From the NCBI GenBank assembly GCA_049115715.1, contig JAGDZQ010000034.1:1-64000 (forward strand): a DNA stretch of 64,000 nt, read 5' to 3'. Shown one piece after another: positions 17,293 through 26,831 of the stretch (positions within the stretch are counted from its first letter, which is position 1; every line of letters starts with the position of its first letter). Under the pieces are notes generated by a model, which did no database searches, was not told the DNA's origin, and saw only the letters and a program-made list of their open reading frames with translations. Source of the DNA: JAMZMI01 sp049115715 (lineage in GTDB: Bacteria > Bacteroidota > Bacteroidia > Cytophagales > Cyclobacteriaceae). A program made the position numbers and the translations under genes.

Positions 17293-18969
17293 ATGATGAA
17301 CGAATTAAATAAGCACAGCAAAACCATTACCCAAGACCCTTCTCAACCCGGATCTCAGGCGCAGCTCTATGCATTGGGCTTAACTGAAGAGGATTTAAAA
17401 AAGGCTCAAGTAGGAATCGTAAGCACAGGGTTCGAAGGAAACCCTTGTAACATGCATCTCAACATTCTGGCACACCAAGTTAAGAAGAGTGTGAAAGAAT
17501 CGGACTTGGTCGGTCTGATATTCAACACAATCGGTGTGAGTGACGGTATTTCCAATGGCACCACGGGAATGAAGTTCTCTCTTATTTCGAGAGATGTGAT
17601 TGCGGATTCTATAGAAACCGTATGTGAGGCACAATTTTACGATGCGGTTGTTTCCGTGGTTGGTTGTGATAAAAACATGCCTGGCTCTATCATGGGTATG
17701 GCCAGACTGAATCGTCCAGGAATAATGGTCTATGGAGGTACAGTAAAACCAGGAAAGTGGAAAGGTGAAGATCTAAATATAGTTTCTGCCTTTGAAGCCT
17801 ACGGACAAAGACTTGGAGGAAATATCAGCGATGAGGATTTTAAAGGAATCGTTCAAAACTCGATACCTGGACCAGGTGCTTGCGGCGGTATGTATACTGC
17901 CAATACCATGGCCTCCGCTATCGAAGCGATGGGAATGAGCTTACCATTTAGTTCTTCTAACCCTGCCGAAGGTGATCCCAAACTCAATGAGATAAAGAAT
18001 GTAGGAAAAGCCATCAGAAATCTAATGGAGAAGAATATTCTTCCCCTTGATATTATGACAAAGGCTTCTTTCGAAAACGCCATAACTGCTGTAATGGTAC
18101 TAGGAGGATCAACCAATGCGGTTCTTCACCTACTTGCCATGGCCAAAGCGGCTGAAGTATCGCTTTCTCTTGATGACTTTCAAAGAATAAGTGATAAAAC
18201 ACCATTTATCGCAGACTTAAAACCTAGCGGCAAATACTTAATGGAAGATCTTCATAAGATTGGAGGCGTCCCTGGAGTTTTGAAAATACTAATGAGGGAA
18301 GGCTACCTCAATAAAGGATGTATGACTGTAACAGGTCAAACACTTGAAGAAAACCTCGATCAAATAGACGATTTAAATAAAGGTCAAAGCATCATATATT
18401 CTTTTGATCAACCAATCAAAAAATCCGGTCACCTTCAAATTCTTTATGGCAACCTTGCTCCAGAAGGCTCGGTTGCTAAGATCACAGGAAAAGAAGGAGA
18501 AGTTTTCGAAGGACCTGCCAGAATTTACGAAGATGAGTTCGCTGCAATCAAGGGAATCGGTGAAGAGGTACAAAAAGGTGAAGTCATTGTCATCAGACAG
18601 TCAGGACCAAAAGGTGCTCCAGGAATGCCTGAAATGCTAAAGCCTACAGGTGCTGTAATGGGTGCTGGTTTGGGCAAAGACGTAGCATTGATTACTGACG
18701 GAAGATTCTCTGGAGGCTCACACGGATTTGTAGTAGGGCACATTACTCCTGAAGCCCAAGAAGGTGGTCCGATCGGACTAATCAAAAATGGAGATATCAT
18801 TAGAATCGATGCTATCAACAACAAGCTTGAAGTCAAAATCAGCGATGAAGAAATGGCTCAAAGAAAAGCAGAATGGAAAAAGCCTGCTTACAAAGCTTCA
18901 AAAGGAATACTTTGGAAATATATCAAATCTGTAACCACGGCCTCAGAGGGGTGTGTTACTGATGCTTAA
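17293..18969 (+). CDS. ilvD: Dihydroxy-acid dehydratase
   Basis: IlvD dehydrates dihydroxyisovalerate and dihydroxymethylvalerate to the 2-keto acids. It is an iron-sulfur enzyme; the three cluster cysteines appear in GNPCNMHL, VGCDKNMPG and GACGGMYTANTM. Length 558 is normal. The gene starts 2 bp after the ilvE stop, consistent with coupling. Confidence 0.96.
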   Translation: MMNELNKHSKTITQDPSQPGSQAQLYALGLTEEDLKKAQVGIVSTGFEGNPCNMHLNILAHQVKKSVKESDLVGLIFNTIGVSDGISNGTTGMKFSLISRDVIADSIETVCEAQFYDAVVSVVGCDKNMPGSIMGMARLNRPGIMVYGGTVKPGKWKGEDLNIVSAFEAYGQRLGGNISDEDFKGIVQNSIPGPGACGGMYTANTMASAIEAMGMSLPFSSSNPAEGDPKLNEIKNVGKAIRNLMEKNILPLDIMTKASFENAITAVMVLGGSTNAVLHLLAMAKAAEVSLSLDDFQRISDKTPFIADLKPSGKYLMEDLHKIGGVPGVLKILMREGYLNKGCMTVTGQTLEENLDQIDDLNKGQSIIYSFDQPIKKSGHLQILYGNLAPEGSVAKITGKEGEVFEGPARIYEDEFAAIKGIGEEVQKGEVIVIRQSGPKGAPGMPEMLKPTGAVMGAGLGKDVALITDGRFSGGSHGFVVGHITPEAQEGGPIGLIKNGDIIRIDAINNKLEVKISDEEMAQRKAEWKKPAYKASKGILWKYIKSVTTASEGCVTDA

Positions 18970-18981
18970 AATATGTGACTT

Positions 18982-20718
18982 ATGGAAGGTACATCAACAT
19001 TAGAAAAAGAAAAATTGACAGAGACAAAACTCGAAAGAGTAAGCGGAGGTGAAGCATTATTAAAATGTTTGCTTGAGGAAGGTGTTGATGTCATTTTTGG
19101 ATATCCCGGTGGTGCTATTATGCCTATATATGATGAACTGTATAAATATATGGATCGTCTCAACCATATCCTTGCTCGTCACGAGCAGGGGGCGGCTCAT
19201 GCTGCTCAGGGGTATGCAAGAGTAAATGGGAAAACCGGTGTTTGCTTTGCTACATCTGGCCCAGGCGCTACTAATCTGATTACAGGAATAGCAGATGCAC
19301 AAATCGATTCCACCCCTTTGGTATGCATTACCGGACAAGTCCCTTCCCATCTTCTGGGAACGGATGCGTTTCAGGAAACGGATGTTGTAGGAATTTCAAT
19401 GCCGGTTACAAAATGGAACTATCAGGTAACTAAGGCCGATGAAATACCTTATGCTATTGCAAGAGGGTTTTACATCGCTAATAGTGGACGTCCAGGCCCT
19501 GTACTGATTGACATTACCAAAGATGCCCAATTCGGCATGATGGATTTCTCATACAAGAAATGTGAGCGAATACGCAGCTATCAACCTTACCCAATCCTCA
19601 ATGAAGACAAGGTTAAAGAAGCTGCTGATATAATCAACGAAGCTAAGAAACCAATGATCTTGGTTGGTCAAGGAGTCATCTTAGCAGAAGCACAAGAAGA
19701 ACTTAAGTCTTTCGCAGAAAAGGCAGGCATTCCGATGGCATCCACACTTCTTGGACTATCGGCGGTAGCCAATACCCATCCCTTGTATGTAGGCTATTTG
19801 GGTATGCATGGCAACTACGGCCCTAACATCAAAACCAACGAATGCGATGTACTAATTGCAATCGGTATGCGATTCGACGATCGAGTAACTGGAGATTTAA
19901 GCAAGTATGCCAAGCAAGCTAAAGTTATTCATATAGAAATCGATCCTGCGGAGATTGACAAAAACGTGAAGACAACTGTTGCAATCAATGCAGATGCAAA
20001 AGCAGCTCTCCTCTCGCTAGTCAAGCAAACCAAGGAAAATAGTCACAAAGCTTGGGTTCAGGAGTTTAGAGATTGCGACAAGATGGAATATGACAAAGTC
20101 ATACACGGCGAAATGTTTCCTGAATCTGGAGGTATCCGTATGGCTGAGGTTATTAAAAAAATCTCTGATAAGACAGAAGGAAAAGCAATCATTGTTACAG
20201 ATGTAGGCCAGCACCAAATGGTGACTACTCGATATTACAGTTTTGAAGACACTCAGACCAATGTGACTTCAGGCGGTCTGGGTACAATGGGCTTTGCATT
20301 ACCAGCAGCAATGGGAGCTAAAATGGGGCAACCAGAAAAGCAGGTAATAGCCGTGATTGGTGATGGTGGCTTTCAAATGACCATTCAAGAACTCGGAACA
20401 ATTTTCCAAAGTCAAATTGGTGTCAAAATTCTTATTCTTAATAACAACTTCCTTGGAATGGTGCGTCAGTGGCAACAGCTGTTCTTCGATAAGCGATACT
20501 CTTTTACTGAGCTGACCAATCCTAATTTTCAAAAGATTGCGGAAGGCTATGGCATCCCCACTCAAAAGGTAGAGGAAAGAGTCAATCTCGATGCTGCACT
20601 TGATCAATGGCTCAATAGCGATGGCCCTCAAATGCTTGAAGTAGTAGTTGAAAAAGAAGAGAATGTATTCCCGATGGTTCCTTCAGGAGCATCAGTATCA
20701 GACATTCGACTTGAATAA
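18982..20718 (+). CDS. ilvB: Acetolactate synthase, large (catalytic) subunit
   Basis: This ThDP-dependent enzyme condenses pyruvate with pyruvate or 2-ketobutyrate. The glutamate-containing region GYPGGAIMPIYDEL lies near the N-terminus and the ThDP/magnesium motif runs from GDGGFQM to NNNFLGM. Length 578 is normal. The small subunit gene follows after 37 bp, so this is the regulated two-subunit form. Confidence 0.96.
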   Translation: MEGTSTLEKEKLTETKLERVSGGEALLKCLLEEGVDVIFGYPGGAIMPIYDELYKYMDRLNHILARHEQGAAHAAQGYARVNGKTGVCFATSGPGATNLITGIADAQIDSTPLVCITGQVPSHLLGTDAFQETDVVGISMPVTKWNYQVTKADEIPYAIARGFYIANSGRPGPVLIDITKDAQFGMMDFSYKKCERIRSYQPYPILNEDKVKEAADIINEAKKPMILVGQGVILAEAQEELKSFAEKAGIPMASTLLGLSAVANTHPLYVGYLGMHGNYGPNIKTNECDVLIAIGMRFDDRVTGDLSKYAKQAKVIHIEIDPAEIDKNVKTTVAINADAKAALLSLVKQTKENSHKAWVQEFRDCDKMEYDKVIHGEMFPESGGIRMAEVIKKISDKTEGKAIIVTDVGQHQMVTTRYYSFEDTQTNVTSGGLGTMGFALPAAMGAKMGQPEKQVIAVIGDGGFQMTIQELGTIFQSQIGVKILILNNNFLGMVRQWQQLFFDKRYSFTELTNPNFQKIAEGYGIPTQKVEERVNLDAALDQWLNSDGPQMLEVVVEKEENVFPMVPSGASVSDIRLE

Positions 20719-20755
20719 ACCGACTCAATAAAAGATATCGCATTAAAAAAAGACC

Positions 20756-21364
20756 ATGTCTAAACCAACCGTGTCTAATTCAATATATAGTAAGGATATG
20801 TCAGACAATACAGAAGGAGAGTTCACCCTTTCGGTATTAACCGAAGACAGAGCGGGTTTGCTTAACCAGATTACCATTATTTTTACGCGCCGAAAGATCA
20901 ACATCAATAGTTTAAACGTCTCAACTACTGAGGTGCCCGGGGTGAGTAGGTTTTCGATTGTAATAACCTCAACTCGTGACAGAATAGAAAAAGTCGTAAA
21001 GCAGATTAGAAAACTAGTTGACGTACTTGGTGCCTTTGTATACGAAGAGGATGAAATTTATTATCAAGAAATCGCGCTATACAAGGTTCCTACGGATGTC
21101 TTTCTTAATGGAAATAAAATTGAGACACTTGTCAGAAATAATGGTGCAAGGATACTTGTGATAGAAAAAGATCACATCATCATTGAAAAAACTGGACATA
21201 AACAAGACACACATGATCTGTACGACAAATTAATGCCGCATGGTCTGCTAGAATTTGTGAGATCAGGTAGAATTGCAATTTCAAAATCAAAAAGGAAAAC
21301 GGAGGCTTTCATTCAACAATTGGAAGAGTCTGAATCCAACAGATTAACAATAAAAGATTTTTAA
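20756..21364 (+). CDS. ilvN: Acetolactate synthase, small (regulatory) subunit
   Basis: An ACT domain (FTLSVLTEDRAGLLNQITIIF, residues ~22-95) binds valine in this family and regulates the large subunit. The C-terminal half carries the usual second domain (LVIEKDHIIIEKTGHKQDTH). The protein has 202 residues with a short extra N-terminus; an ATG at codon 15 (MSDNTEGEF) is also possible. Confidence 0.93.
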   Translation: MSKPTVSNSIYSKDMSDNTEGEFTLSVLTEDRAGLLNQITIIFTRRKININSLNVSTTEVPGVSRFSIVITSTRDRIEKVVKQIRKLVDVLGAFVYEEDEIYYQEIALYKVPTDVFLNGNKIETLVRNNGARILVIEKDHIIIEKTGHKQDTHDLYDKLMPHGLLEFVRSGRIAISKSKRKTEAFIQQLEESESNRLTIKDF

Positions 21365-21391
21365 TAACCGATTTTCAATAAACTAATAAAA

Positions 21392-22438
21392 ATGGCACAA
21401 ATCAATTTTGGAGGAGTCGAAGAAAACGTGGTAACACGTGAAGAATTTCCTCTTGAAAAAGCAAGAGAAGTACTAAAAAACGAAACCATCGCTGTTTTGG
21501 GTTATGGTGTACAAGGTCCAGGTCAAGCACTTAACCTTAAAGACAATGGCTTCAACGTAATCGTAGGTCAAAGAAAAGACTCTAAGACCTGGGACAAAGC
21601 GGTAGCTGATGGATGGGTTCCTGGTGAGACACTTTTCGAACTAGAAGAAGCTTGCCAAAAAGGTACTATTCTACAATTCTTACTTTCAGATGCTGGTCAG
21701 ATTGCACTTTGGCCAATGGTTAAGAGAAATCTTACTGCAGGAAAAACACTTTACTTCTCTCACGGATTTGGTGTTACTTATAAAGAGAAAACAGGTATAG
21801 TTCCTCCAGAAGATGTAGATGTAATTCTTGTCGCACCTAAAGGTTCAGGTACTTCGCTAAGAAGACTTTTCGTAGAAGGAAAGGGATTGAACTCAAGCTT
21901 CGCTATCGACCAGGACGCTACCGGAAATGCAAAAGACAAAGTTGTTGCATTGGGAATCGGCGTAGGTTCAGGATACCTTTTCGAAACTACCTTCTATAAA
22001 GAAGTATCTTCTGACCTTACAGGTGAAAGAGGTACTTTGATGGGAGCTATTCAGGGATTGTTCAAAGCTCAGTACGAAGTATTGAGAGCGAACGGTCACT
22101 CTCCATCGGAAGCATTCAACGAAACAGTAGAAGAAGCTACTCAGTCTCTTTACCCACTTATTGCAGAAAAAGGAATGGATTGGATGTATGCCAACTGCTC
22201 TACCACCGCACAGAGAGGTGCATTGGACTGGATGGGGCCATTCTATGAAGCGACTAAGCCTGTTTTCGAGCAACTGTATAAGTCAGTAACGGATGAAGTA
22301 GAGGCGCAGAAGTCAATCGATAGCAACTCACAATCTGACTACCGAGTGAAATTGGAAGCAGAATTGAAAGAGCTGGAAGAGTCCGAAATGTGGCAAGCTG
22401 GCAAAGCTGTAAGAAAGCTGAGACCAGAAAACAGTTAA
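21392..22438 (+). CDS. ilvC: Ketol-acid reductoisomerase
   Basis: IlvC performs alkyl migration and NAD(P)H-dependent reduction of acetolactate and acetohydroxybutyrate. The Rossmann motif is AVLGYGVQGPGQALNLKD. The catalytic domain shows ETTFYKEVSSDLTGERGTLMGA and the metal-binding acidic residues. Length 348 is normal for the short class. It lies 27 bp after ilvN. Confidence 0.96.
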   Translation: MAQINFGGVEENVVTREEFPLEKAREVLKNETIAVLGYGVQGPGQALNLKDNGFNVIVGQRKDSKTWDKAVADGWVPGETLFELEEACQKGTILQFLLSDAGQIALWPMVKRNLTAGKTLYFSHGFGVTYKEKTGIVPPEDVDVILVAPKGSGTSLRRLFVEGKGLNSSFAIDQDATGNAKDKVVALGIGVGSGYLFETTFYKEVSSDLTGERGTLMGAIQGLFKAQYEVLRANGHSPSEAFNETVEEATQSLYPLIAEKGMDWMYANCSTTAQRGALDWMGPFYEATKPVFEQLYKSVTDEVEAQKSIDSNSQSDYRVKLEAELKELEESEMWQAGKAVRKLRPENS

Positions 22439-22444
22439 TACTAA

Positions 22445-23692
22445 ATGTACGCACCTGAGATTGAGGATGTAAAGAAAGCTCGTAACAAGCTAAGCAAAGT
22501 AATCGCACACACTCCTTTACAAGAAAACCTTAATCTCAGCGAAAAGTACCAATCAAAAATCTACCTCAAAAGGGAAGATTTACAAGTTGTACGCTCCTAC
22601 AAAATCCGTGGAGCGTACAACAAATTGATTTCCCTAGATGAAAAACACCTTTCCCAAGGTGTAGTCTGCGCAAGTGCAGGAAATCACGCTCAGGGCGTAG
22701 CACTATCCTGTAAAAAATTAGGAGTGAAGGGAATGATCTTCATGCCTGCTCCTACCCCAAAACAAAAAGTTCAGCAAGTCTCCATGTTTGGCAAAGACAT
22801 GGTCGAGATTATTCTCACCGGCGACACATTCGATGATGCTTATCAGGCAGCCAGAGAATATTGCAATGAAAACAATAGCACATTTGTGCACCCATTTGAT
22901 GATGAAAAAGTAATAGAGGGTCAGGCTACTGTTGCGCTAGAGCTGTTTACAGACGCTGACTTTTCGATCGATTATCTATTCGTGCCAATAGGCGGTGGCG
23001 GGCTATCAGCCGGAATGGCGAGCGTACTTCACAAGCTAAGTCCAGAAACCAAGATCATTGGTGTGGAGCCTGAAGGTGCTCCGGCAATGCTCGAATCTAT
23101 AAAGAAAGGTAAAGTCGTGACCCTTGATAAAATCGACAAGTTTGTTGATGGTGCTGCTGTAAAACGTGTGGGAGAGTTGACTTTCCCTATTTCCAAAGCA
23201 CACATGCATGAAATTTCCTTGGTCAATGAAGGCAAGCTTTGCTCCTCGCTCATCAATATGTACAATGAAAGCGGCATTATTCTGGAACCAGCCGGAGCGC
23301 TTTCTGTAGCCGTACTCGATCAATATGCAGAACAGATCAAAGGCAAAAATGTTGTTTGCGTGCTTTCGGGGAGTAACAACGACATTACCAGAACAGAAGA
23401 AATTCGAGAACGATCTATATTGTATGAAGGGCTTAAACACTACTTCATCATTCGGTTTCCGCAACGCGCCGGAGCTCTTAAGGAATTTGTAGTAGATGTA
23501 TTGGGTCCCACTGATGACATTGTTCATTTTGAGTACACAAAGAAAAACTCAAGAGAAAAAGGATCTGCTGTTGTCGGAATAGAATTGAAAGAACGCAAAG
23601 ACTTGGGTCCACTTATCAAACGGATGAAGGATCAAAATTTTCTTGGTGAGTACCTCAATGAAAACCCTGACCTCTTTAATAAAATGGTTTAG
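22445..23692 (+). CDS. ilvA: Threonine ammonia-lyase (biosynthetic)
   Basis: This PLP enzyme deaminates threonine to 2-ketobutyrate, the first step specific to isoleucine. Lys53 in RSYKIRGAYNKL is the PLP lysine; SAGNHAQGVALSC and PIGGGGLSAG are the phosphate-binding and glycine-rich motifs. A C-terminal ACT-like domain (YFIIRFPQRAGALKEFV, ~330-410) is expected to bind Ile. It is the last gene of the ilv run, and no clear terminator follows. Confidence 0.95.
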   Translation: MYAPEIEDVKKARNKLSKVIAHTPLQENLNLSEKYQSKIYLKREDLQVVRSYKIRGAYNKLISLDEKHLSQGVVCASAGNHAQGVALSCKKLGVKGMIFMPAPTPKQKVQQVSMFGKDMVEIILTGDTFDDAYQAAREYCNENNSTFVHPFDDEKVIEGQATVALELFTDADFSIDYLFVPIGGGGLSAGMASVLHKLSPETKIIGVEPEGAPAMLESIKKGKVVTLDKIDKFVDGAAVKRVGELTFPISKAHMHEISLVNEGKLCSSLINMYNESGIILEPAGALSVAVLDQYAEQIKGKNVVCVLSGSNNDITRTEEIRERSILYEGLKHYFIIRFPQRAGALKEFVVDVLGPTDDIVHFEYTKKNSREKGSAVVGIELKERKDLGPLIKRMKDQNFLGEYLNENPDLFNKMV

Positions 23693-23795
23693 CCATTTAG
23701 CAAAAGAGATTAGTCCCATTCCTTACCCCCTACTCAAAGCAATCAGCCTACATATTATACGATTGCCCCCATATTTCAGAATAATATATGAAATC

Positions 23796-23859
23796 AAATA
23801 CTACAAAATAGTATTTATCATTTTATCTGTATATCATTGCAATACTATTAAGTAGTATT
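23796..23859 (+). promoter_or_regulatory. Twin palindromic operators upstream of the PadR gene
   Basis: Two copies of AATACTA-N5-TAGTATT occur with centres 44 bp apart, the second ending 3 bp before the padR start codon. A -7-like TATCATTG lies between them. PadR-family repressors commonly bind palindromes of the ATACT/AGTAT type, so autoregulation is likely. Confidence 0.65.
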
Positions 23860-23862
23860 AGC

Positions 23863-24195
23863 ATGAAAAAGCATCAAATAGGAGAATTTGAGGAGATCGT
23901 CCTCCTCACGGTAGGCATACTACATGGCAATGCCTATGGAGTCACTATCAAAGATGAAATAGAAAGCAGACTCAAACGAGAAGTAAGTGTGGGAGCTCTG
24001 CAAACTACCCTCAGACGTTTAGAGAGCAAGGGTCATTTACAATCTTCCCACGGAGATTCTTCAGAGTCACGTGGAGGTCGCCCAAAGCTCTATTTCACAA
24101 TTACAGCATACGGAAAAAAGGCTCTTGAGCACACAAGGCAAACGCGAAATGAGCTCTGGAATTCGTTACCTGACCTTGTCTTAAATCTTGATTGA
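23863..24195 (+). CDS. PadR family transcriptional regulator
   Basis: This winged-helix regulator has 110 residues: FEEIVLLTVGILHGNAYGVTI opens the DNA-binding domain, VGALQTTLRRLESKGHLQS forms the recognition helix region, and GRPKLYFTITAYGKKAL is the PadR wing signature. It is translationally adjacent to a MacB/FtsX permease gene, a very common pairing in Bacteroidota, and probably controls that gene and itself through the twin palindromes upstream. Confidence 0.92.
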   Translation: MKKHQIGEFEEIVLLTVGILHGNAYGVTIKDEIESRLKREVSVGALQTTLRRLESKGHLQSSHGDSSESRGGRPKLYFTITAYGKKALEHTRQTRNELWNSLPDLVLNLD

Positions 24196-24196
24196 C

Positions 24197-26818
24197 ATGA
24201 AAGGATCCAAACCTCCCAAACTTCCATTAAGACTACTCAAATGGTTCTGCAAACCTGAGTACCATAAAGATATTGAGGGGGATCTACTTGAACTCTACGA
24301 AAGAAGAGTCGAGACATTAGGACTAAAGCAGGCTAATAAGAAACTGACAAAAGATATTTTACTCCTATTCAGACCCGGTATTCTCAGGTCTTTTCGCTCA
24401 AATCAAAGAAACAACAGCATGGCACTATTGAAACACAATCTGATTTTTACATTTCGAAACTTCAAGCGTCACAAGAGTTCATTTTTCATTAACCTGATAG
24501 GACTATCGACTGGCCTTGCATGTGCTTCACTCATATATCTATGGGTCAATGATGAGCTTAAAATCGACAAGTTTCATCAAAATGACAGCCGTCTTTATCA
24601 GATCATGAATAATGGAATTGACGGAGATATCATTGACACTTCGCCACATACTGCTATACCGTTGGCACAAGCACTACAGGAGGAAATTTCCGAAGTGGAA
24701 ATGGCGGTTTCTGTTCTCCCCGCAAATCTAATCTCAGGTTATTTGGGAGACTTTAAAATTTCCACTAATGACTCTCCGAAAATAACCGCTATGGGCAATA
24801 TGGCTCAAGGGAATTTCTTTAAGATGTTCTCTTACCAAATACTGAGAGGAGATAGAGAATCCACCATTTCAGAACCAAAAACAATTGCCATATCAGAGAG
24901 TACGGCTGTGAAACTTTTTGGCTCTATAGAAAACTCAATCGATAAGACCATTGATTGGCAACTTGTTGATTTCAAAGGTCAAGCTAAAGTAACCGCCGTG
25001 TTTGAAAACCTGACGCATCAATCCACCTCTCAGTTTGATTTTGTTTTGAGCTTTGATGCATGGATTGAAATAGTAAAGAACTTCGGAACAGACCCAAAGA
25101 GCTACGACAACCAAGCACCAAGTACCTACGTGCTGTTACACCCGGAGACCAATCCAAAGCAATTTCATGAAAACATAAGAACCTTCGTACAGAAAAAGCA
25201 TAAAAACTCAAAGTCTGAACTATTGCCCATTCAATACTCCAGTCGATACCTCTATGGTAATTTTGAAAATGGCCAGCAGGCTGGTAGCAGAATCAAATAT
25301 GTTAAGCTATTTTCCGCCATTGCGATCTTTATTCTGATTATAGCTTGTATCAACTTCATGAACCTATCTACAGCAAGAGCATCTCGTAGAATGAAGGAAG
25401 TAGGCATAAAAAAAGCGCTGGGTATAACTCGAAAAAATCTCGCCTTTCAGTTTTTGGCTGAATCGCTGATTCTAACATTTCTATCGTCAGTTCTTGCTCT
25501 TTTACTGGTCTTAATAGCACTACCCCAATTTGGCCTGATAGCTGGGAAGCAACTATTCTTAGAAATTGATATCACATTCATAATGTTAGCATCAGGAACC
25601 GTCATCCTTACAGGTCTTCTATCCGGAAGCTACCCCGCGCTCTATTTATCTGGTTTTGACACTATTGCTGTGCTAAAGGGAAAACTTCAGAGTGCTTTAG
25701 GAGAAATATGGGTGCGAAAAGGACTCGTTATGTTTCAGTTTGTCATCTCCATAGTATTGATCTCTGGAGTACTGGTTGTTTATAAGCAAGTGGCATTCAT
25801 ACAAAACAAAAACCTGGGGTATAATAAAGAACATGTTGTCTTTTTCCCAAGGGAAGGAAGAGCTTCTGAGAAAGAAGACACCTTCCTCTCGGAGTTATCT
25901 CAAATACCCGGAATTATAAGTGCTTCCAGCATTGGAGGAAATCTAACTGGACAAGTCAGCTCTACCAACGGATTTAGCTGGGAAGGGAAAGACCCAGATT
26001 TGACCATCACCTTCGCTCAAATCCCTTCCAACTATAATATCATCGAAACGCTTGGAATTGAGATCATCGATGGTAGAAGTTTTTCAAAGGATTTTAATGA
26101 TAGTCACAGTCTGATACTTAATGAAACAGCAATCTCGATAATGGGATTAGACGATCCAGTGGGAAAAACTGTGACGCTATGGAATGGTAATTACAAAATC
26201 ATTGGAATAGTGAAAGATTTTCATGTCGAATCTCTTCATAAGAATGTAAAGCCACTTTTAATGTACCTGAGTAAAAACGAAACGTTTACATTCATGGCAA
26301 GGATCAAGCCTGACCAACAACTAAAAACACTCGCTTCGATAGAAACTTTCTATAAAGAGTTCAATCCAGGGTTCCCGCTCGAACTTAAGTTCTTGGACAA
26401 AAACTATTCAGCACTCTATGCTTCAGAAAACAGAGTCTCCAGCCTCTCCAAATACTTCGCAGCTTTGGCGATTTTGATTTCATGTCTGGGACTTCTTGGG
26501 CTGGTTGCTTTCACAGCAGAGCGGAGAACCAAAGAAATTGGCATTCGTAAGATTTTAGGATTAAGCGAATTGGGAATAGTAAGGTTGATTTCCTCTGAGT
26601 TTATGAGACTCGTTTTCGTTTCTGTAACGATCGCATTGCCGATCAGTTATTTCCTTACTAAGCAATGGCTCGCACAATTTGCTTATAGAATTCAGTTGGA
26701 CTGGTGGCTTTTTGCCTTCGCTGGACTAAGTGCATTACTTGTCGCTGGAGCTATCGCTTGCTGGCAAACCTTAAAAATTGCACGTGCCAACCCTGTTGAT
26801 TGTATCAAAGATGAGTAG
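24197..26818 (+). CDS. ABC transporter permease of the MacB/FtsX type with permease-prefix domain
   Basis: This 873-residue inner-membrane permease begins with a ~75-residue prefix (KWFCKPEYHKDIEGDLLELYERR) typical of PadR-linked permeases. It then has two MacB periplasmic/FtsX units, each followed by membrane helices; the motif ARASRRMKEVGIKKALG and its second form AERRTKEIGIRKILG mark the two FtsX halves. I use the ATG one base after the padR stop. No ATPase gene is adjacent. Family roles are in efflux or lipoprotein/peptide export; the substrate is unknown. Confidence 0.9.
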   Translation: MKGSKPPKLPLRLLKWFCKPEYHKDIEGDLLELYERRVETLGLKQANKKLTKDILLLFRPGILRSFRSNQRNNSMALLKHNLIFTFRNFKRHKSSFFINLIGLSTGLACASLIYLWVNDELKIDKFHQNDSRLYQIMNNGIDGDIIDTSPHTAIPLAQALQEEISEVEMAVSVLPANLISGYLGDFKISTNDSPKITAMGNMAQGNFFKMFSYQILRGDRESTISEPKTIAISESTAVKLFGSIENSIDKTIDWQLVDFKGQAKVTAVFENLTHQSTSQFDFVLSFDAWIEIVKNFGTDPKSYDNQAPSTYVLLHPETNPKQFHENIRTFVQKKHKNSKSELLPIQYSSRYLYGNFENGQQAGSRIKYVKLFSAIAIFILIIACINFMNLSTARASRRMKEVGIKKALGITRKNLAFQFLAESLILTFLSSVLALLLVLIALPQFGLIAGKQLFLEIDITFIMLASGTVILTGLLSGSYPALYLSGFDTIAVLKGKLQSALGEIWVRKGLVMFQFVISIVLISGVLVVYKQVAFIQNKNLGYNKEHVVFFPREGRASEKEDTFLSELSQIPGIISASSIGGNLTGQVSSTNGFSWEGKDPDLTITFAQIPSNYNIIETLGIEIIDGRSFSKDFNDSHSLILNETAISIMGLDDPVGKTVTLWNGNYKIIGIVKDFHVESLHKNVKPLLMYLSKNETFTFMARIKPDQQLKTLASIETFYKEFNPGFPLELKFLDKNYSALYASENRVSSLSKYFAALAILISCLGLLGLVAFTAERRTKEIGIRKILGLSELGIVRLISSEFMRLVFVSVTIALPISYFLTKQWLAQFAYRIQLDWWLFAFAGLSALLVAGAIACWQTLKIARANPVDCIKDE

Positions 26819-26831
26819 CATCATGAAGAGA

